DNA of 64,000 bases from JAUIAI01 sp041396685 (GCA_041396685.1 JAWKYD010000018.1:104051-168050), one strand, 5' to 3'; shown: positions 1 through 9,490, counted from the stretch's first letter. Notes: generated from the sequence alone by a model not told the origin. Made by a program: numbers and translations.

Positions 1-558
1 CAGAAGCTCGCGGCCGAAGGCCAGCAGGCCGCCCGCGCGCAGGATACGCTGGGCGAGCGGATCTCGGCCCTCCAGAACCTGCTCGAGCGTGACCGGCTGG
101 CCGCGCGCCAGGGCTTCCAGCAGCGAGAAATCCGTGGACGTCCAAAGACCGAGGTTGTCGGCGTTTTGCCGATAGATGCGCTCGAAGCCGCGCGCGATCA
201 CCAGTCGCACACCGGCACTCAGTTCGGCCACCACGCTGTGCTCGCGCGAGCTGCCCTTGCCATAGCGCCTGCCACCGACCACCACGCGGATGCCGGCGTT
301 GCGGATCGCGTCGGGGCCGATCGGTCGTTGGCCCTGCACGGTCAGCCCGGTGTACGGATAGCGGCCCAGCTGCGCGTCGAAGTGCACCATCGCCGGCAGC
401 GGGATGATCTCGTCGGTCGACACGTCGTCGCGCAGCGGCGGCAGGGCCTGCCCTGGCAGCGAGCGCCCGGCGAGTTGTTCGAGCAGCGAGGGTGCATCGT
501 TGGTCAGGAACAATACCGGCCCCATGACCGGACCGTTGCGGTGGTCGATCATCGCCAT
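1..558 (-). CDS. Aconitase / 3-isopropylmalate dehydratase family protein, N-terminal part (runs off window)
   Basis: Reading the minus strand from the ATG at 558 gives 186 open codons to the window edge. Residues about 100-130 contain the swivel-domain signature GKGSSREHS followed by an RIYRQNADNLGL stretch, typical of the small (LeuD-like) domain of aconitase-family hydro-lyases. Here that domain comes first, so the catalytic Fe-S domain should lie outside the window. The ATG starts one base after the dctM stop codon, so it belongs to the TRAP/CoA-transferase operon upstream. The likely substrate is a small unsaturated or hydroxylated di/tricarboxylate, inferred from the operon. The exact reaction cannot be read from this fragment. 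Confidence 0.8.
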   Translation of the reverse strand, partial: MAMIDHRNGPVMGPVLFLTNDAPSLLEQLAGRSLPGQALPPLRDDVSTDEIIPLPAMVHFDAQLGRYPYTGLTVQGQRPIGPDAIRNAGIRVVVGGRRYGKGSSREHSVVAELSAGVRLVIARGFERIYRQNADNLGLWTSTDFSLLEALARGQPVTLEQVLEGRDPLAQRILRAGGLLAFGRELL

Positions 559-559
559 C

Positions 560-1840
560 TCAGCGCATGTTCCGCGGCAGCCACAATGCGATGTCCGGGA
601 AGGCCATCACGAGGCCCATGACGAGAAACATCAGCAGCACATAGGGCAAGGCACCGCGCACGATATCGCCCATCGGCGCCTTGGTGATCGCCTTGATCGT
701 GAACAGGTTCATGCCCACCGGTGGTGTGATCTGGGCGAGCTCCAGGTTGATCACCAGCAGCACGCCGTACCAGATGGGGTTGATGTGCAGGTGGATCATG
801 GCGGGCAGGATCACGGGCGTGGTGATGAGGATGATCGCGATCGATTCGAGGAACATGCCCATCACGAAGATCAGACCCATCATGACGAGCAGGAAGCCCG
901 TCACGCCGATGTCGGCGGCGATCACCGATTCGACGATCTGCTGCGGGATGCGCAGCTTGGTCAGCACGTGGCCGAAGACGGTGGCGCCGGCCAGGATCAT
1001 GAACAGCATCGTCGACAGCCGGCTCGCATCCATCGCGCACGCCCAGATGTCGGCGGGCCGCAGACTGCGATAGACGACGACACCCACGAACAGCGCCAGC
1101 CACGCGCCGGCCGCCGCCGCTTCGGTGGCGGTGAACACGCCCGCATACATGCCACCGAGCACGAACACCGGCAGCGACAAGGCCCAGACCGAGCGCAGCA
1201 GCGCGCGCCACATCTCGCCCAGGCTGGCCATGGGTTCGCGGCGGGCGTCGCGGCGCGTCAGCATCGTGCGCAGCACAGCCCAGACGATGAACACGCCGGC
1301 CATCAGCGCGCCCGGCAACATGCCGGCCATGAACAGGCCGCCGATCGAGGTGTCGGTGGTGACACCGTAGAGCACCATCGGCCCCGAGGGCGGGATCAGG
1401 ATGCCCAGCGTGCCGCCCGCGGCCACCAGGCCGTAGGCGGTGCGCCGGTCGTAGCCGAAGCGCAGCATCTGCGGAATCGCGACCGCGCCGATCGTCATGG
1501 CGGTTGCGACGCTCGACCCGGAGATGGCCGCGAACACGGTGCAGGCGAGTATGGTGGCGACGCCGAGCCCGCCGGGCAGGTGGCGCGTGAACGTGTAGGC
1601 GGTGTTGTAGAGATCGTCGACGATGCGCCCGCGGATCATCACCTGCGCCATGAATGCGAACAACGGTATCGCCACCAGCAGGTAATGGTTGAGTTCGACG
1701 AACACCGTTTCAGCCACCGCCCCCACGCCGCCTTGCGTGAGATACAGCGCGGCGGCGCCGAACAGCGTGAGCCCGGCGAAGATCGGCAGGCCGGTGAGCA
1801 GCAGGGCCAGCAGGCCCAGGAAGAACAGGCCGATGGTCAC
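560..1840 (-). CDS. dctM: TRAP transporter large permease subunit DctM
   Basis: A 426-residue integral membrane protein of the DctM/SiaM family, the large subunit of a TRAP secondary transporter driven by an ion gradient. Alternating hydrophobic segments run throughout, with family motifs such as ISGSSVATAMTIGAVAIPQM and ITPPVGMNLF near the C-terminus. I place the start at GTG 1840, because it overlaps the dctQ stop (GTGA) and gives a normal DctM N-terminus; the longer open frame upstream is dctQ read out of frame. It acts with DctQ and DctP upstream, probably importing the organic acid handled by the adjacent CoA-transferase, lyase and aconitase-like enzymes. Confidence 0.95.
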   Translation of the reverse strand: MTIGLFFLGLLALLLTGLPIFAGLTLFGAAALYLTQGGVGAVAETVFVELNHYLLVAIPLFAFMAQVMIRGRIVDDLYNTAYTFTRHLPGGLGVATILACTVFAAISGSSVATAMTIGAVAIPQMLRFGYDRRTAYGLVAAGGTLGILIPPSGPMVLYGVTTDTSIGGLFMAGMLPGALMAGVFIVWAVLRTMLTRRDARREPMASLGEMWRALLRSVWALSLPVFVLGGMYAGVFTATEAAAAGAWLALFVGVVVYRSLRPADIWACAMDASRLSTMLFMILAGATVFGHVLTKLRIPQQIVESVIAADIGVTGFLLVMMGLIFVMGMFLESIAIILITTPVILPAMIHLHINPIWYGVLLVINLELAQITPPVGMNLFTIKAITKAPMGDIVRGALPYVLLMFLVMGLVMAFPDIALWLPRNMR

Positions 1841-2421
1841 CGGGGGCCCTCGCCGTGCAGCGGGTCGGGTTCTGCCGTGCGTTCGATCGCGAACGGTGCG
1901 CCCACCCACGCGCGCCAGCCGACCTCGATCGCGGCCAGCGCCAGCAAAAGGCCACCAACCGGCAGGAAGAACATCAGTATCCAGACCGGCCATTCCAGAT
2001 AGCCCTCGGTCAACAGGCCCAGCATGCGCGCGAGCGCGATCGCCTGCCAGCCATTGCCGACGAACAGCACGGCGACCGCGAACGTGGCCAGCGCCGACCA
2101 CAGCACCATACGCCGGCGACCGACCGGCCCGAGCCGCGAATGGACGAGGTCGACCGCGATGTGCTCGCCATGCCGCAAGCTGGCGGCTGCGCCCAGCAGC
2201 ACCACGCCGACCAGCGTGAAGCCCACCAATTCGTCCACCCACACCGGCGCCGCATTGAACACATAACGCAGGACCACGGCTGCGCCGATGCCGGTGAGGC
2301 AGAGCAGGATGCCCGCCGCCGAGAGCATCTGGGCGGCGTGGGCCAGGCGCCCCACCCACCGGCTGTAGCGGCGCAACACGGGCGGCAATGTGTCGCCCGT
2401 GTTCGTCATCGGTGCCGTCAT
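1837..2421 (-). CDS. dctQ: TRAP transporter small permease subunit DctQ
   Basis: A 194-residue DctQ-family membrane protein with four hydrophobic segments, starting around residues 25-50. The WVDELVGFTLVGVVLLGAA segment is the usual E-containing second helix of DctQ. It forms the membrane complex with DctM. Its ATG shares one base with the dctP stop (TGATG), and its stop overlaps the dctM GTG start, so the three TRAP genes are translationally coupled. A second Met five residues in (MTNTGD) is an alternative start. Confidence 0.93.
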   Translation of the reverse strand: MTAPMTNTGDTLPPVLRRYSRWVGRLAHAAQMLSAAGILLCLTGIGAAVVLRYVFNAAPVWVDELVGFTLVGVVLLGAAASLRHGEHIAVDLVHSRLGPVGRRRMVLWSALATFAVAVLFVGNGWQAIALARMLGLLTEGYLEWPVWILMFFLPVGGLLLALAAIEVGWRAWVGAPFAIERTAEPDPLHGEGPR

Positions 2422-3434
2422 CAGAGCTTGTCGAGCAGCATCAGCAGCTTTTCACCGTCGGCGCCGGCCTGCTCGACGAAGGTTTTCTTGACGGCCGGTT
2501 GCATGGCGGCCGCCATGACGTCTTCCTGCGCCTTGGTCAGCGCGACCGCCGTCATGCCCTTCTCGTTCAGCACCGCGACGTCCTCCGGCGGCACGCCGTT
2601 CTCGGTGCGGATCGAGCGCTGCACGGCTGCGTCCGCCGCCCCCTGTACCGCCGTTCGGATGTCGGCCGGCAGACCGTTCCACCAGGCCGGGTTCACGATC
2701 AGGTTGTCGAACGCGAGGATGATGTTCGAGGCGACGCCGTACTTCTGGATTTCGTAGAACTTGCGGCTGTTGGCGGCCTTGACCCCGGTGAAGCCGGCAT
2801 CGATGACGCCGGTCTGCAGCGCCTGATAGGTTTCGGAGCCCGGCATCGAGACCGGTGTGGCCCCCATCGCGATCAGCCCGGCGTCGAACATCTTGTTCAG
2901 GCCGCGGATCTTCACGCCCTGGAAGTCTTCGGGCTTGATCAGCGGGCGCGGATTGGAGGTGAAGATGCCGTCGTTGGTGTCGACGATCCAGGCGATGTTC
3001 TTGACGCCCTTCGCCTCGAGTTTGGCATCGAGGAACTTCGCCGCTTCAGAGCCGTTGACGAAGGCCTTCTGCTTTTCGACACTGGTGATCAGGTAGGGAA
3101 TGATCGTGGCGCTCATCTCGGGGATGTTGCCGCCCCACTGGAAGTTCAACACCATGGCCGCTTCGATCTTGCCGCTGGCCACGGCGGCATGGTGCTGGTT
3201 GGGCTTGTAGAGCTGGGCCGCGCCGAAGATCTGCACCTCGACCTTGCCGCGGGTGGCGTCGGCGACGTCTTTGGCGAACTGATCGATATTCCTGGCCGAG
3301 TGATGCGTGGGCGGAAACTGGTGGCTGATACGCATCGTGTGATCGGCCGCCTGGGCCGGGGTCAAGGCGGCAAGCGCCACGGTGGCGGCGACCAGGGTGG
3401 CCAGCGCATTGCGTCGGGTCGACAGGATATTCAC
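2421..3434 (-). CDS. dctP: TRAP transporter substrate-binding protein DctP
   Basis: A 337-residue periplasmic binding protein with a signal peptide (charged N-terminus, then a hydrophobic core ending ALTPAQA-A near residue 29). The DctP fold is shown by HSARNIDQFAKDVADATRGK, a GVKIRGLNKMFDAGLIAMGA segment and the GVIDAGFTGV region that precedes the conserved specificity helix. It delivers a carboxylate ligand to the DctQM permease encoded just downstream. Ligand identity cannot be read directly; the neighbouring CoA-transferase and lyase suggest a C4-C6 di- or hydroxy-acid. Confidence 0.95.
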   Translation of the reverse strand: MNILSTRRNALATLVAATVALAALTPAQAADHTMRISHQFPPTHHSARNIDQFAKDVADATRGKVEVQIFGAAQLYKPNQHHAAVASGKIEAAMVLNFQWGGNIPEMSATIIPYLITSVEKQKAFVNGSEAAKFLDAKLEAKGVKNIAWIVDTNDGIFTSNPRPLIKPEDFQGVKIRGLNKMFDAGLIAMGATPVSMPGSETYQALQTGVIDAGFTGVKAANSRKFYEIQKYGVASNIILAFDNLIVNPAWWNGLPADIRTAVQGAADAAVQRSIRTENGVPPEDVAVLNEKGMTAVALTKAQEDVMAAAMQPAVKKTFVEQAGADGEKLLMLLDKL

Positions 3435-3465
3435 GGTTGTCTCCGGTGGTGGTTGAAGCGTCTTT

Positions 3466-4758
3466 TCAGGTCACGGCGCGGGCGGCGCGCAATCGTTCGA
3501 TGTCGGCATCCGTCAGCCCGAGGCCGCGCAGGATCTCTTCGGTGTGCTCGGCAATGCGCGGCGGCTGAATGCGCACGGGCAGGCGCTGGCCCTCGAGCGC
3601 AATCGGAGCCAGCGTGGTCTTGACCATCTGCCCGGCTTTCTCGCCATCGGCCACGCGTACCTCGGCCAGGCCGCCCGTGGCCAGCAGGTGCTCGTCGTCG
3701 AGCAGATCTTCGGGGCGGCGGATCGGCGCGAACGGCAGGCCGGCGGCCTCCATCAGCCCGGCCAGTTCGTCGGCCCGGCGTCCGGCAAGCCGCTCGCGCA
3801 GCGTTTGCATGAGCTGGGGCCGTTGACGCACGCGGTCATTGTTGGTGGCGAATTCCGGGCGCTCCAGCAGGTCGTGCATGCCCAGAACCTCGCAGAACGA
3901 CGTCCACTGTCCGTCGCTGACAGCGGCCAGAAAGATCTGCTCGCCGTCGGCGACCGTGAACACATCGTACACGGCCCACGGGCTGTCGCGCGCCGGCATC
4001 GGCTTCGGATGCTGGCCGGTCATCGCGTATTGCAGCATGTGCTGGCCCATCAGGAACACGTTGTTCTCGTAGAGCGCGGACTGCACCTCCATGCCCTTGC
4101 CGGTGATGCCGCGCTGGATCAGCGCCCCCAGCACCCCGATCGTGCCGAACATGCCGCCCATGATGTCGTTGACGCTGCTGCCGGCACGCAACGGATCACC
4201 GGGCCGGCCGGTCATGTAGGCCAGTCCGCCCATCATCTGCACCACCTCGTCCAGCGCCGTGCGATGGTCGTAAGGGCCGGGCAGGAAACCCTTGCAGGCC
4301 ACGTAGATCAGGCGCTCGTGATCCGGCGCGAGGCTCGCGTAGTCGAGGCCGACGCGTGCCATCGCGCCGGGCTTGAAATTCTCGACCACGACGTCGGCCG
4401 ACAGGCACAGCGCCCGGGCGGTCTGCACGCCCTGCGGATGTCGCAGGTCGATCCCGATGCTCTTCTTGTTGCGGTTGAACATCGGGAAAAAGCCGCTTCC
4501 GGAGCCCAGCAGACGCCGCGTGGCCTCGCCCTCGAGCGGTTCCACCTTGATCACCTCGGCGCCCAGATCGGCGAGCAGCATCCCGCAGGTGGGGCCCATG
4601 ACCATGTGGGTGAACTCGATCACCCGCACCCCGGCCAGGGGTTGAGGCGGCGCGGCGGGCGCGGTGGACGCGGTGGACGGATCCGGCGGGGCGGCCATCT
4701 TTGAACTCCGGGTGTCGGGGCGGGGTGTGTCGGCAACGCGTTGACCGGATCGATTCAT
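3466..4758 (-). CDS. CaiB/BaiF (class III) CoA-transferase
   Basis: A 430-residue family III CoA-transferase that moves CoA between acyl-CoA and a free acid. Family features are GVRVIEFTHMVMGPTCGMLL near residue 45, ADLGAEVIKVEP, NRNKKSIGIDL, VVVENFKPGAMAR and EVVQMMGGLAYMTGRPGDPL. The ATG at 4758 overlaps the stop of the upstream lyase gene (ATGA); an internal Met at about 4698 is an alternative start and would drop a proline/alanine-rich N-terminal extension. Paired with an HMG-CoA-lyase-family gene and an aconitase-like gene, it probably activates a branched hydroxy-diacid before carbon-carbon cleavage. The substrate is inferred only. Confidence 0.93.
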   Translation of the reverse strand: MNRSGQRVADTPRPDTRSSKMAAPPDPSTASTAPAAPPQPLAGVRVIEFTHMVMGPTCGMLLADLGAEVIKVEPLEGEATRRLLGSGSGFFPMFNRNKKSIGIDLRHPQGVQTARALCLSADVVVENFKPGAMARVGLDYASLAPDHERLIYVACKGFLPGPYDHRTALDEVVQMMGGLAYMTGRPGDPLRAGSSVNDIMGGMFGTIGVLGALIQRGITGKGMEVQSALYENNVFLMGQHMLQYAMTGQHPKPMPARDSPWAVYDVFTVADGEQIFLAAVSDGQWTSFCEVLGMHDLLERPEFATNNDRVRQRPQLMQTLRERLAGRRADELAGLMEAAGLPFAPIRRPEDLLDDEHLLATGGLAEVRVADGEKAGQMVKTTLAPIALEGQRLPVRIQPPRIAEHTEEILRGLGLTDADIERLRAARAVT

Positions 4759-5702
4759 CTTGCCACGCTTGCGGCCATGGTTCGGGGCAGCCCGGCGCGG
4801 GCGATGTGCCCATACAGAGGCTGATCGACCAGCCAGCCCTGCAGACACCCGCGAAGGTCGAGCAGGGCCGGCAGGTCGAGTCCGGTGGCGATGCCCATGC
4901 TGGCGAAACAATAGGCGATGTCTTCGGTGGCGACATTGCCGCTCGCGCCCGGCGCGTGGGGACAGCCACCGATGCCACCCAGACAGGCGTCGAAGCGGCG
5001 GATGCCGGACTGGTACGCGGCAAGCACGTTGGCAATGCCCAATCCCCGCGTGTCGTGGAAGTGCGCGGCCACGACGCGCCCCGGGGCCGCGCGCTCGAGC
5101 GCGCGGAACAACTCGCCCACCGCTCGTGGATCTGCATAGCCGACCGTATCGGCCAGGCTGACGGCATCGGCGCCCGCCATCAGTGCCGCCTGCGCGAGAC
5201 TCACCACCTCGGCTGGGTCGACGGCGCCCTGGATCGTGCAACCGAACGCGGTGCTGATGCCAACCTCGATCGCGCAGCGGGAACCCGCGGCATCGCGCTC
5301 GGCGCGGATGCGCGCGATCTCCTCCACGGCCTGCGCGGGTGTCATGCGCAGATTGGCCATCGAGTGCGCGTGGCTGGCAGACAGCGGGATCAGCAGCCCG
5401 TGCACACCGCTCGCCAGCGCCGCCAGCCCGCCCTTCAGGTTGGGTACGAGGACGGACACCTTCAGGCCGGACAGTGCAAGCGCAGCAGAAACCAGCTCGG
5501 CCGTGTCGGCCAATTGCGGCATGCGTGCCGGGGGGACGAAGGAGCCAACCTCGATCTCGCGCAGGCCGGCCGCGTGGGCGCCGCGCAGCCAGGCGAGCTT
5601 GTCCGCAGTGGGCATCACCCGGGGAATGATCTGCAGGCCGTCGCGCAGGCCCACTTCACGCCCCGTGACCCGATCGGCGCCGATCGTTTGCTCAGAGTTC
5701 AT
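4755..5702 (-). CDS. Hydroxymethylglutaryl-CoA lyase family protein
   Basis: A 315-residue TIM-barrel lyase of the HMG-CoA lyase family, which cleaves 3-hydroxyacyl-CoAs such as HMG-CoA or citramalyl-CoA. Diagnostic segments are EVGLRDGLQ near residue 17 (metal and catalytic Asp), AAHFHDTRGLG near 215 (metal-binding His) and GGCPHAPGASGNVATED near 240, the Cys-containing family signature. It is the first gene of the minus-strand operon and is divergent from lysR with 73 bp between starts, so LysR control is likely. Full family length. Confidence 0.93.
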   Translation of the reverse strand: MNSEQTIGADRVTGREVGLRDGLQIIPRVMPTADKLAWLRGAHAAGLREIEVGSFVPPARMPQLADTAELVSAALALSGLKVSVLVPNLKGGLAALASGVHGLLIPLSASHAHSMANLRMTPAQAVEEIARIRAERDAAGSRCAIEVGISTAFGCTIQGAVDPAEVVSLAQAALMAGADAVSLADTVGYADPRAVGELFRALERAAPGRVVAAHFHDTRGLGIANVLAAYQSGIRRFDACLGGIGGCPHAPGASGNVATEDIAYCFASMGIATGLDLPALLDLRGCLQGWLVDQPLYGHIARAGLPRTMAASVAR

Positions 5703-5723
5703 GCTCGGAGTTTATATTTCCAT

Positions 5724-5742
5724 TTGGGCAAGTAAGTTCCAA
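5724..5742. promoter_or_regulatory. Putative LysR-type operator (T-N11-A box)
   Basis: The AT-rich 73-bp gap between the divergent lyase and lysR genes contains TTGG, 11 bases, then CCAA, a perfect dyad of the T-N11-A type bound by LysR regulators. It sits about 35 bp upstream of lysR and about 20 bp upstream of the lyase start. The assignment rests on motif and position only. Confidence 0.6.
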
Positions 5743-5775
5743 TTTTTCCAGGCAAAAATATCCAAGCGGAAAATC

Positions 5776-6693
5776 ATGCGCGATCCCGATATGACCACAC
5801 TGCGGCTGTTCGTCGCCGTGTGCGAAGAACGCAGTCTGTCGCGTGCGGCCGACCGTTGCGCGATCGCTGCCTCGGCCATCAGCAAGCGCATGGCCGCGCT
5901 CGAGGCGCAATGGGACACGCCTTTGCTGAGCCGCAAACGCCACGGCATGGTGCCAACGGCGGCTGGCGAAACCCTGTTGCAACACGCGCGCACGCTGCTG
6001 CGCGATGCCCAGCGCATGCAACGCGACATGCGCGACCAGACGCGCGGCGTCCGTGGCCAAGTGCGGATCCTGGCTACCGCATCGAACATTGCGCAAGGTC
6101 TGGTCATGGATGTCGCCGCGTTCCTGAAAGAGCCGATCCACGCCGGCATTCGTGTCGACATCGAGGAAGCGATCAGCCCGGAGATTCCGCGCCGGGTTGC
6201 CGACGGCGAGTCGTCGCTGGGCATCGCCTGGGATCAGGTCGACATGGTCGAACTCAGCACCAGTCCCTACATCAGAGACGAACTCGCCGTCGTGACGCCG
6301 CCAGATCATCCGCTGGCCCGGCGACGCCGGGTATGGTTCACCGATACATTGCAGTGGGAATATGTCGGTCTGCCCGTGACCAGCATGATCTACCGCATCG
6401 CCACTCGCGAGGCCGGCCGCCTCGGAAAGACCTGGCAGCCACGCGTGGTGATGGCCAACCACGAGGTGGCCATGCGCGCAGTGCTGGCGGGCCTGGCCAT
6501 CGCGCTGGCGCCGCGCGACATCGCGAACGAATTCGCGCGCGCCCATCCGATCGCGATCGTCGCGCTACGCGACGCGTGGGCGAAGCGGTTGTTCGTCGTG
6601 TGTCATCACGCCTTGCCGCATCTGAACCCGGCGACGCGCGCCTTGCTGGACTACCTGCGCCGGCAGGCGCAGGTGCGCGCGGCGGACGACTGA
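5776..6693 (+). CDS. LysR family transcriptional regulator
   Basis: A 305-residue LysR protein. The winged HTH lies at about residues 5-65 (LRLFVAVCEERSLSRAA, AASAISKRMAALE, GMVPTAAGETLL), and the substrate-binding domain follows from about residue 92. The start is the ATG at 5776 (MRDPDMTTLRLF); the longer upstream open frame runs through the intergenic region and the opposite-strand lyase gene. It probably activates the divergent lyase/CoA-transferase/TRAP operon in response to a pathway acid. Confidence 0.93.
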   Translation: MRDPDMTTLRLFVAVCEERSLSRAADRCAIAASAISKRMAALEAQWDTPLLSRKRHGMVPTAAGETLLQHARTLLRDAQRMQRDMRDQTRGVRGQVRILATASNIAQGLVMDVAAFLKEPIHAGIRVDIEEAISPEIPRRVADGESSLGIAWDQVDMVELSTSPYIRDELAVVTPPDHPLARRRRVWFTDTLQWEYVGLPVTSMIYRIATREAGRLGKTWQPRVVMANHEVAMRAVLAGLAIALAPRDIANEFARAHPIAIVALRDAWAKRLFVVCHHALPHLNPATRALLDYLRRQAQVRAADD

Positions 6694-6754
6694 CGCACAC
6701 CACCGCGCACGATCCCGGCTTCTTCGTATCCATCCAAGCGGGATCTCGCACACA

Positions 6755-7243
6755 ATGAAGCGAACTTCCAACTGGCGAGACAGGAGCGGCCCAATGCCTG
6801 ACCCAGTGCCGACCGACGTCCCTCAGGCGTGCGCGACGGTCGGACCGAAACGCGCGCTGCCGTTTCCAGCCCTTCGTCATGCGCTTTTGGCTAGCTTCAT
6901 CGGCTGGCATGGCGCAGTGGCCGCCGAATCGTCCGTGCTCAGTGCCGACGAGTTTCTGGCGCTGGCGCCATTCATGGCGCAGATCGTGCGTATCGACAGA
7001 GTTCCCGGGCCGCCGTCTTTGCCGTCGCCGCTGGCCATGGTCGATCTGGATCTGCATTTTCAGAAAGACGATGCCGGACGGATCGTGGTCCGTGCGACCA
7101 TGACCCTCGACTCCCCGATCTGCGGCACGCTGACATATACCCAGCCGATTCCCATCGGCCTGCGCATGCGCTACCCGGAATCCCTGTCACTGAAGGCGCC
7201 GCCTGACTGCGTTCCGATGCTCGCACCGGGACATAGGCCATGA
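6755..7243 (+). CDS. Hypothetical protein, possibly exported
   Basis: A 162-residue open frame with good G/C third-position bias over its second half. A hydrophobic stretch (ALLASFIGWHGAVAAES, residues about 42-58) could be an export signal if translation starts at a later Met, such as residue 14. No recognised domain. It lies 62 bp after lysR on the same strand, and its end faces the hydrolase relic. The start codon is uncertain. Confidence 0.5.
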   Translation: MKRTSNWRDRSGPMPDPVPTDVPQACATVGPKRALPFPALRHALLASFIGWHGAVAAESSVLSADEFLALAPFMAQIVRIDRVPGPPSLPSPLAMVDLDLHFQKDDAGRIVVRATMTLDSPICGTLTYTQPIPIGLRMRYPESLSLKAPPDCVPMLAPGHRP

Positions 7244-7296
7244 GCGGTGAGGCCGCATCGATCGCCGGCATCTTGGAGCGCCGCAGCGCGGATGCC

Positions 7297-8148
7297 TCAG
7301 CCGGCCGCCAGGAAAGTGCTCACACGGTCATTGAACTTGGCAGGATTCTCCATGAACATGAAGTGCGCCCCGCCCTCGTTCGCCTCGAAGATCTCGGACG
7401 ACCCGTGCGGCATCTGTTCGGCCTGCCAGACCACCGACGTCCACGGAACCAGGCTGACCTTGCCGCCGATGCACAGGGCCGGCACGGTGATGCGGGGCAT
7501 CACATCGCGCCAGTCGTTATGCACATGGTCGATCACCAGCTCGGCCGCCTTGTCGCGCGGGAACTGCAGGTTCAGCGCAATCGAATCGGCGACGATGTCT
7601 TTGGGACATTCGGGTGTGAACATGCCGGTGACGAAGCCGGTGGTGACGCTGGCGTCCGCGTCGGCGGCAAGCGCGATCGCGGTCTCGAAAGTTGCCTGCG
7701 GCGAGAAGATCGCACCGGCCTGCGGGCGCGTCTGGTCATTCAACGTGGGGTTGTCGGACAGCGAAGGCGGTTCGTCCACGAACACGATCTTCGAGATGCG
7801 GTCCGCCCCGTAGAGATCCCAGCGCCCACAGCACCGAACAACCCATCGAGTGGCCCATCAGCACGACCTGGTCGAGGTCCATGCCCTCGATGAAGTCGCC
7901 ACGTCCTTCGCCAGCCGGTAAACGCGATACCCGAAAGCCGGCTTCGACGATTCGCCGTGACCCCGCATGTCGAGTGCGAGCACCCGGTGCGTTCGCGAAA
8001 AATGCTCGATCTGGTGATGCCACTGCAGGGCGGTCTGTGACCACCCCGGAATCATGATGAACGGCTGCCCGGACCCTGCCTCGAGATAACTCAGTCCGAC
8101 CCCGTCGCCGGTGGTGAACGTCTTGCGAACGGCCTTGGTTTCAATCAT
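7297..8148 (-). pseudogene. Alpha/beta hydrolase, broken by two frameshifts
   Basis: Three overlapping minus-strand frames together make one alpha/beta hydrolase of about 283 residues. The N-terminal frame (from ATG 8148) has the oxyanion region IMIPGWSQTALQW and LALDMRGHGESSKP. Near 7900-7910 the frame shifts to one carrying the nucleophile elbow GHSMGCSV. Near 7815-7830 it shifts again to a frame with IVFVDEPPSLS, the acid region and the C-terminal catalytic His region (NEGGAHFMFMENP). Each junction fits a one-base indel. Every catalytic element survives, so the damage is recent or an assembly error. Confidence 0.8.
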
Positions 8149-8299
8149 CGTCGTCTCCTCGCTTTTGTCTGCACCCGCTCCACCTGGGTGCCGGTGGGAT
8201 TATGCGCCGGGCGCGGCGCACCGCAATACCCCACGGTTGTCCTGCCTTGGCGGCAACCTGGAATAGGCCGGCTTCACTGCATCTATCGGCGAGTGCCGT

Positions 8300-8703
8300 T
8301 CAGATGTGCCCAGAACGACGACTTACGGCCGTGGCGCGCGCGCAGTCTTGGGCTTGCAGAGCCTTGGCCAGCGGAATGAGGCGGTTGACATCGTTCCCGT
8401 CGATGCGCTCCGGCGCGGACTCTGGCAAGAGCTCGCGCGACACCTGGTCGAGCCAGCCATCGAGCATGCGCCGTAGCCGTCTGCCTCGCGGTAGTCGTAG
8501 AAGCGGGTCGAGCGCTTCCAGCTGGAGAGCGTCTTCTTGAAACCGGCGGCCAGCTTGTCGGCTTGGTCCGCGAGTTGCATGCGGGCAAGGCGAGCCTGGA
8601 CGACATCGTGGTGGTTGGCAAGCTCGAGCAGCACGGTGACCAGGTCCGCCGCGTTCTGGCGGCGGAGGAAGATTTCCAGGTCTTCGGCGGGTAGCTTCGG
8701 CAT
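8300..8703 (-). pseudogene. DUF6880-like protein fragment with a frameshift
   Basis: The frame from ATG 8703 reads MPKLPAEDLEIFLRRQNAAD and then a leucine-rich helical stretch to about residue 72 (FYDYREADGYG). A one-base shift near 8478 then restores sensible coding (MLDGWLDQVSRELLPE) to a stop at 8300-8302. The N-terminal helices resemble the DUF6880/SWIM-associated family. It is much shorter than full-length members, so it is a fragment as well as frameshifted. Family assignment is tentative. Confidence 0.45.
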
Positions 8704-8724
8704 GGTTGGGAAAGAGCCTGCGCC

Positions 8725-9033
8725 TCAGCTCGAAAGCGAACCCTGACTCATGTCCCAGAACGAGCCCTGCCAGTTAGAGATCTCACCCTCCGTGCCACAA
8801 GCCGCGCAACGCCAGACGACGACTTCCTCCTCGGTCAGGCCGGTTTCGACGCGATGCTGGTCGCGCTTTCGGCACTTGAAGCAGACCGGGCCCGGCGTGT
8901 CATCGGGGCGATCGAAGTCAGAGGCGTGAGCGACGACGGCTGTCATGAAATCGGCCAACTTGCGGGCCGGGCCACGCTCGGGGGCGATGGCTCCTTTGGA
9001 ATCCAGGATGTGGGTCAGGTCGATGACATACAT
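8725..9033 (-). CDS. Small zinc-ribbon protein of unknown function
   Basis: A 102-residue protein with two CxxC knuckles (CFKC near residue 51 and CAAC near residue 76), consistent with a single treble-clef zinc ribbon, followed by a tryptophan-containing tail (NWQGSFWDMS). Acid-rich and soluble, with no catalytic motif seen. It lies 21 bp upstream of the DUF6880-like relic on the same strand. The function is unknown. Confidence 0.65.
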   Translation of the reverse strand: MYVIDLTHILDSKGAIAPERGPARKLADFMTAVVAHASDFDRPDDTPGPVCFKCRKRDQHRVETGLTEEEVVVWRCAACGTEGEISNWQGSFWDMSQGSLSS

Positions 9034-9490
9034 GGCGTAGATCTACTGGCGGGGAGAAACGGGCGCAAGCGACCAAATACGGCGAGGGAAGGCCTGGACC
9101 ACCCACAAGCACTTGGCGGCCACGAAACGTATCGGTATGCCGATCGCCTGTGCCACGCGATTGGCTTTGCCAATGTCTCCAGGCAGTTCCGCGACATGGT
9201 ACGTGTATCGCCGGCATACCCTATCAGGTGTCTTGGCCCCGCCCCTTGACGCGCACATTCTTGACTTGGCTCACGGCTTGGTTCAACACCGCCGTTTAGA
9301 CATCTGAATGAACCAAAACTTCTTCTCACGATATCAAATATTTACGATGATGAACGGCCAATTTGACGCATTCGTCTTGGCTCAGAATGAGCCCATAAGA
9401 ACAAAGCCGCGCGCGGCCTCGACGCACGCGCTGACCAGGATCGCGCCACACTAGTCGCGGCCCACCGCGCCGGTCACGGCGAGGGCGGCC
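9034..9490. other. Non-coding stretch, no recognised feature
   Basis: About 457 bp with no convincing gene. Short open frames on both strands have no domain signal and poor codon bias. The part around 9300-9370 is distinctly AT-rich compared with its surroundings. No tRNA, IS end or array is visible. Confidence 0.5.

Noticed and set aside
404..2002. Plus-strand 532-codon open frame rich in His, Asp, Gln and Arg
   Set aside because: It is the antisense shadow of the TRAP permease genes. Its composition is typical of reverse-frame reading of GC-rich coding DNA and it has no domain.
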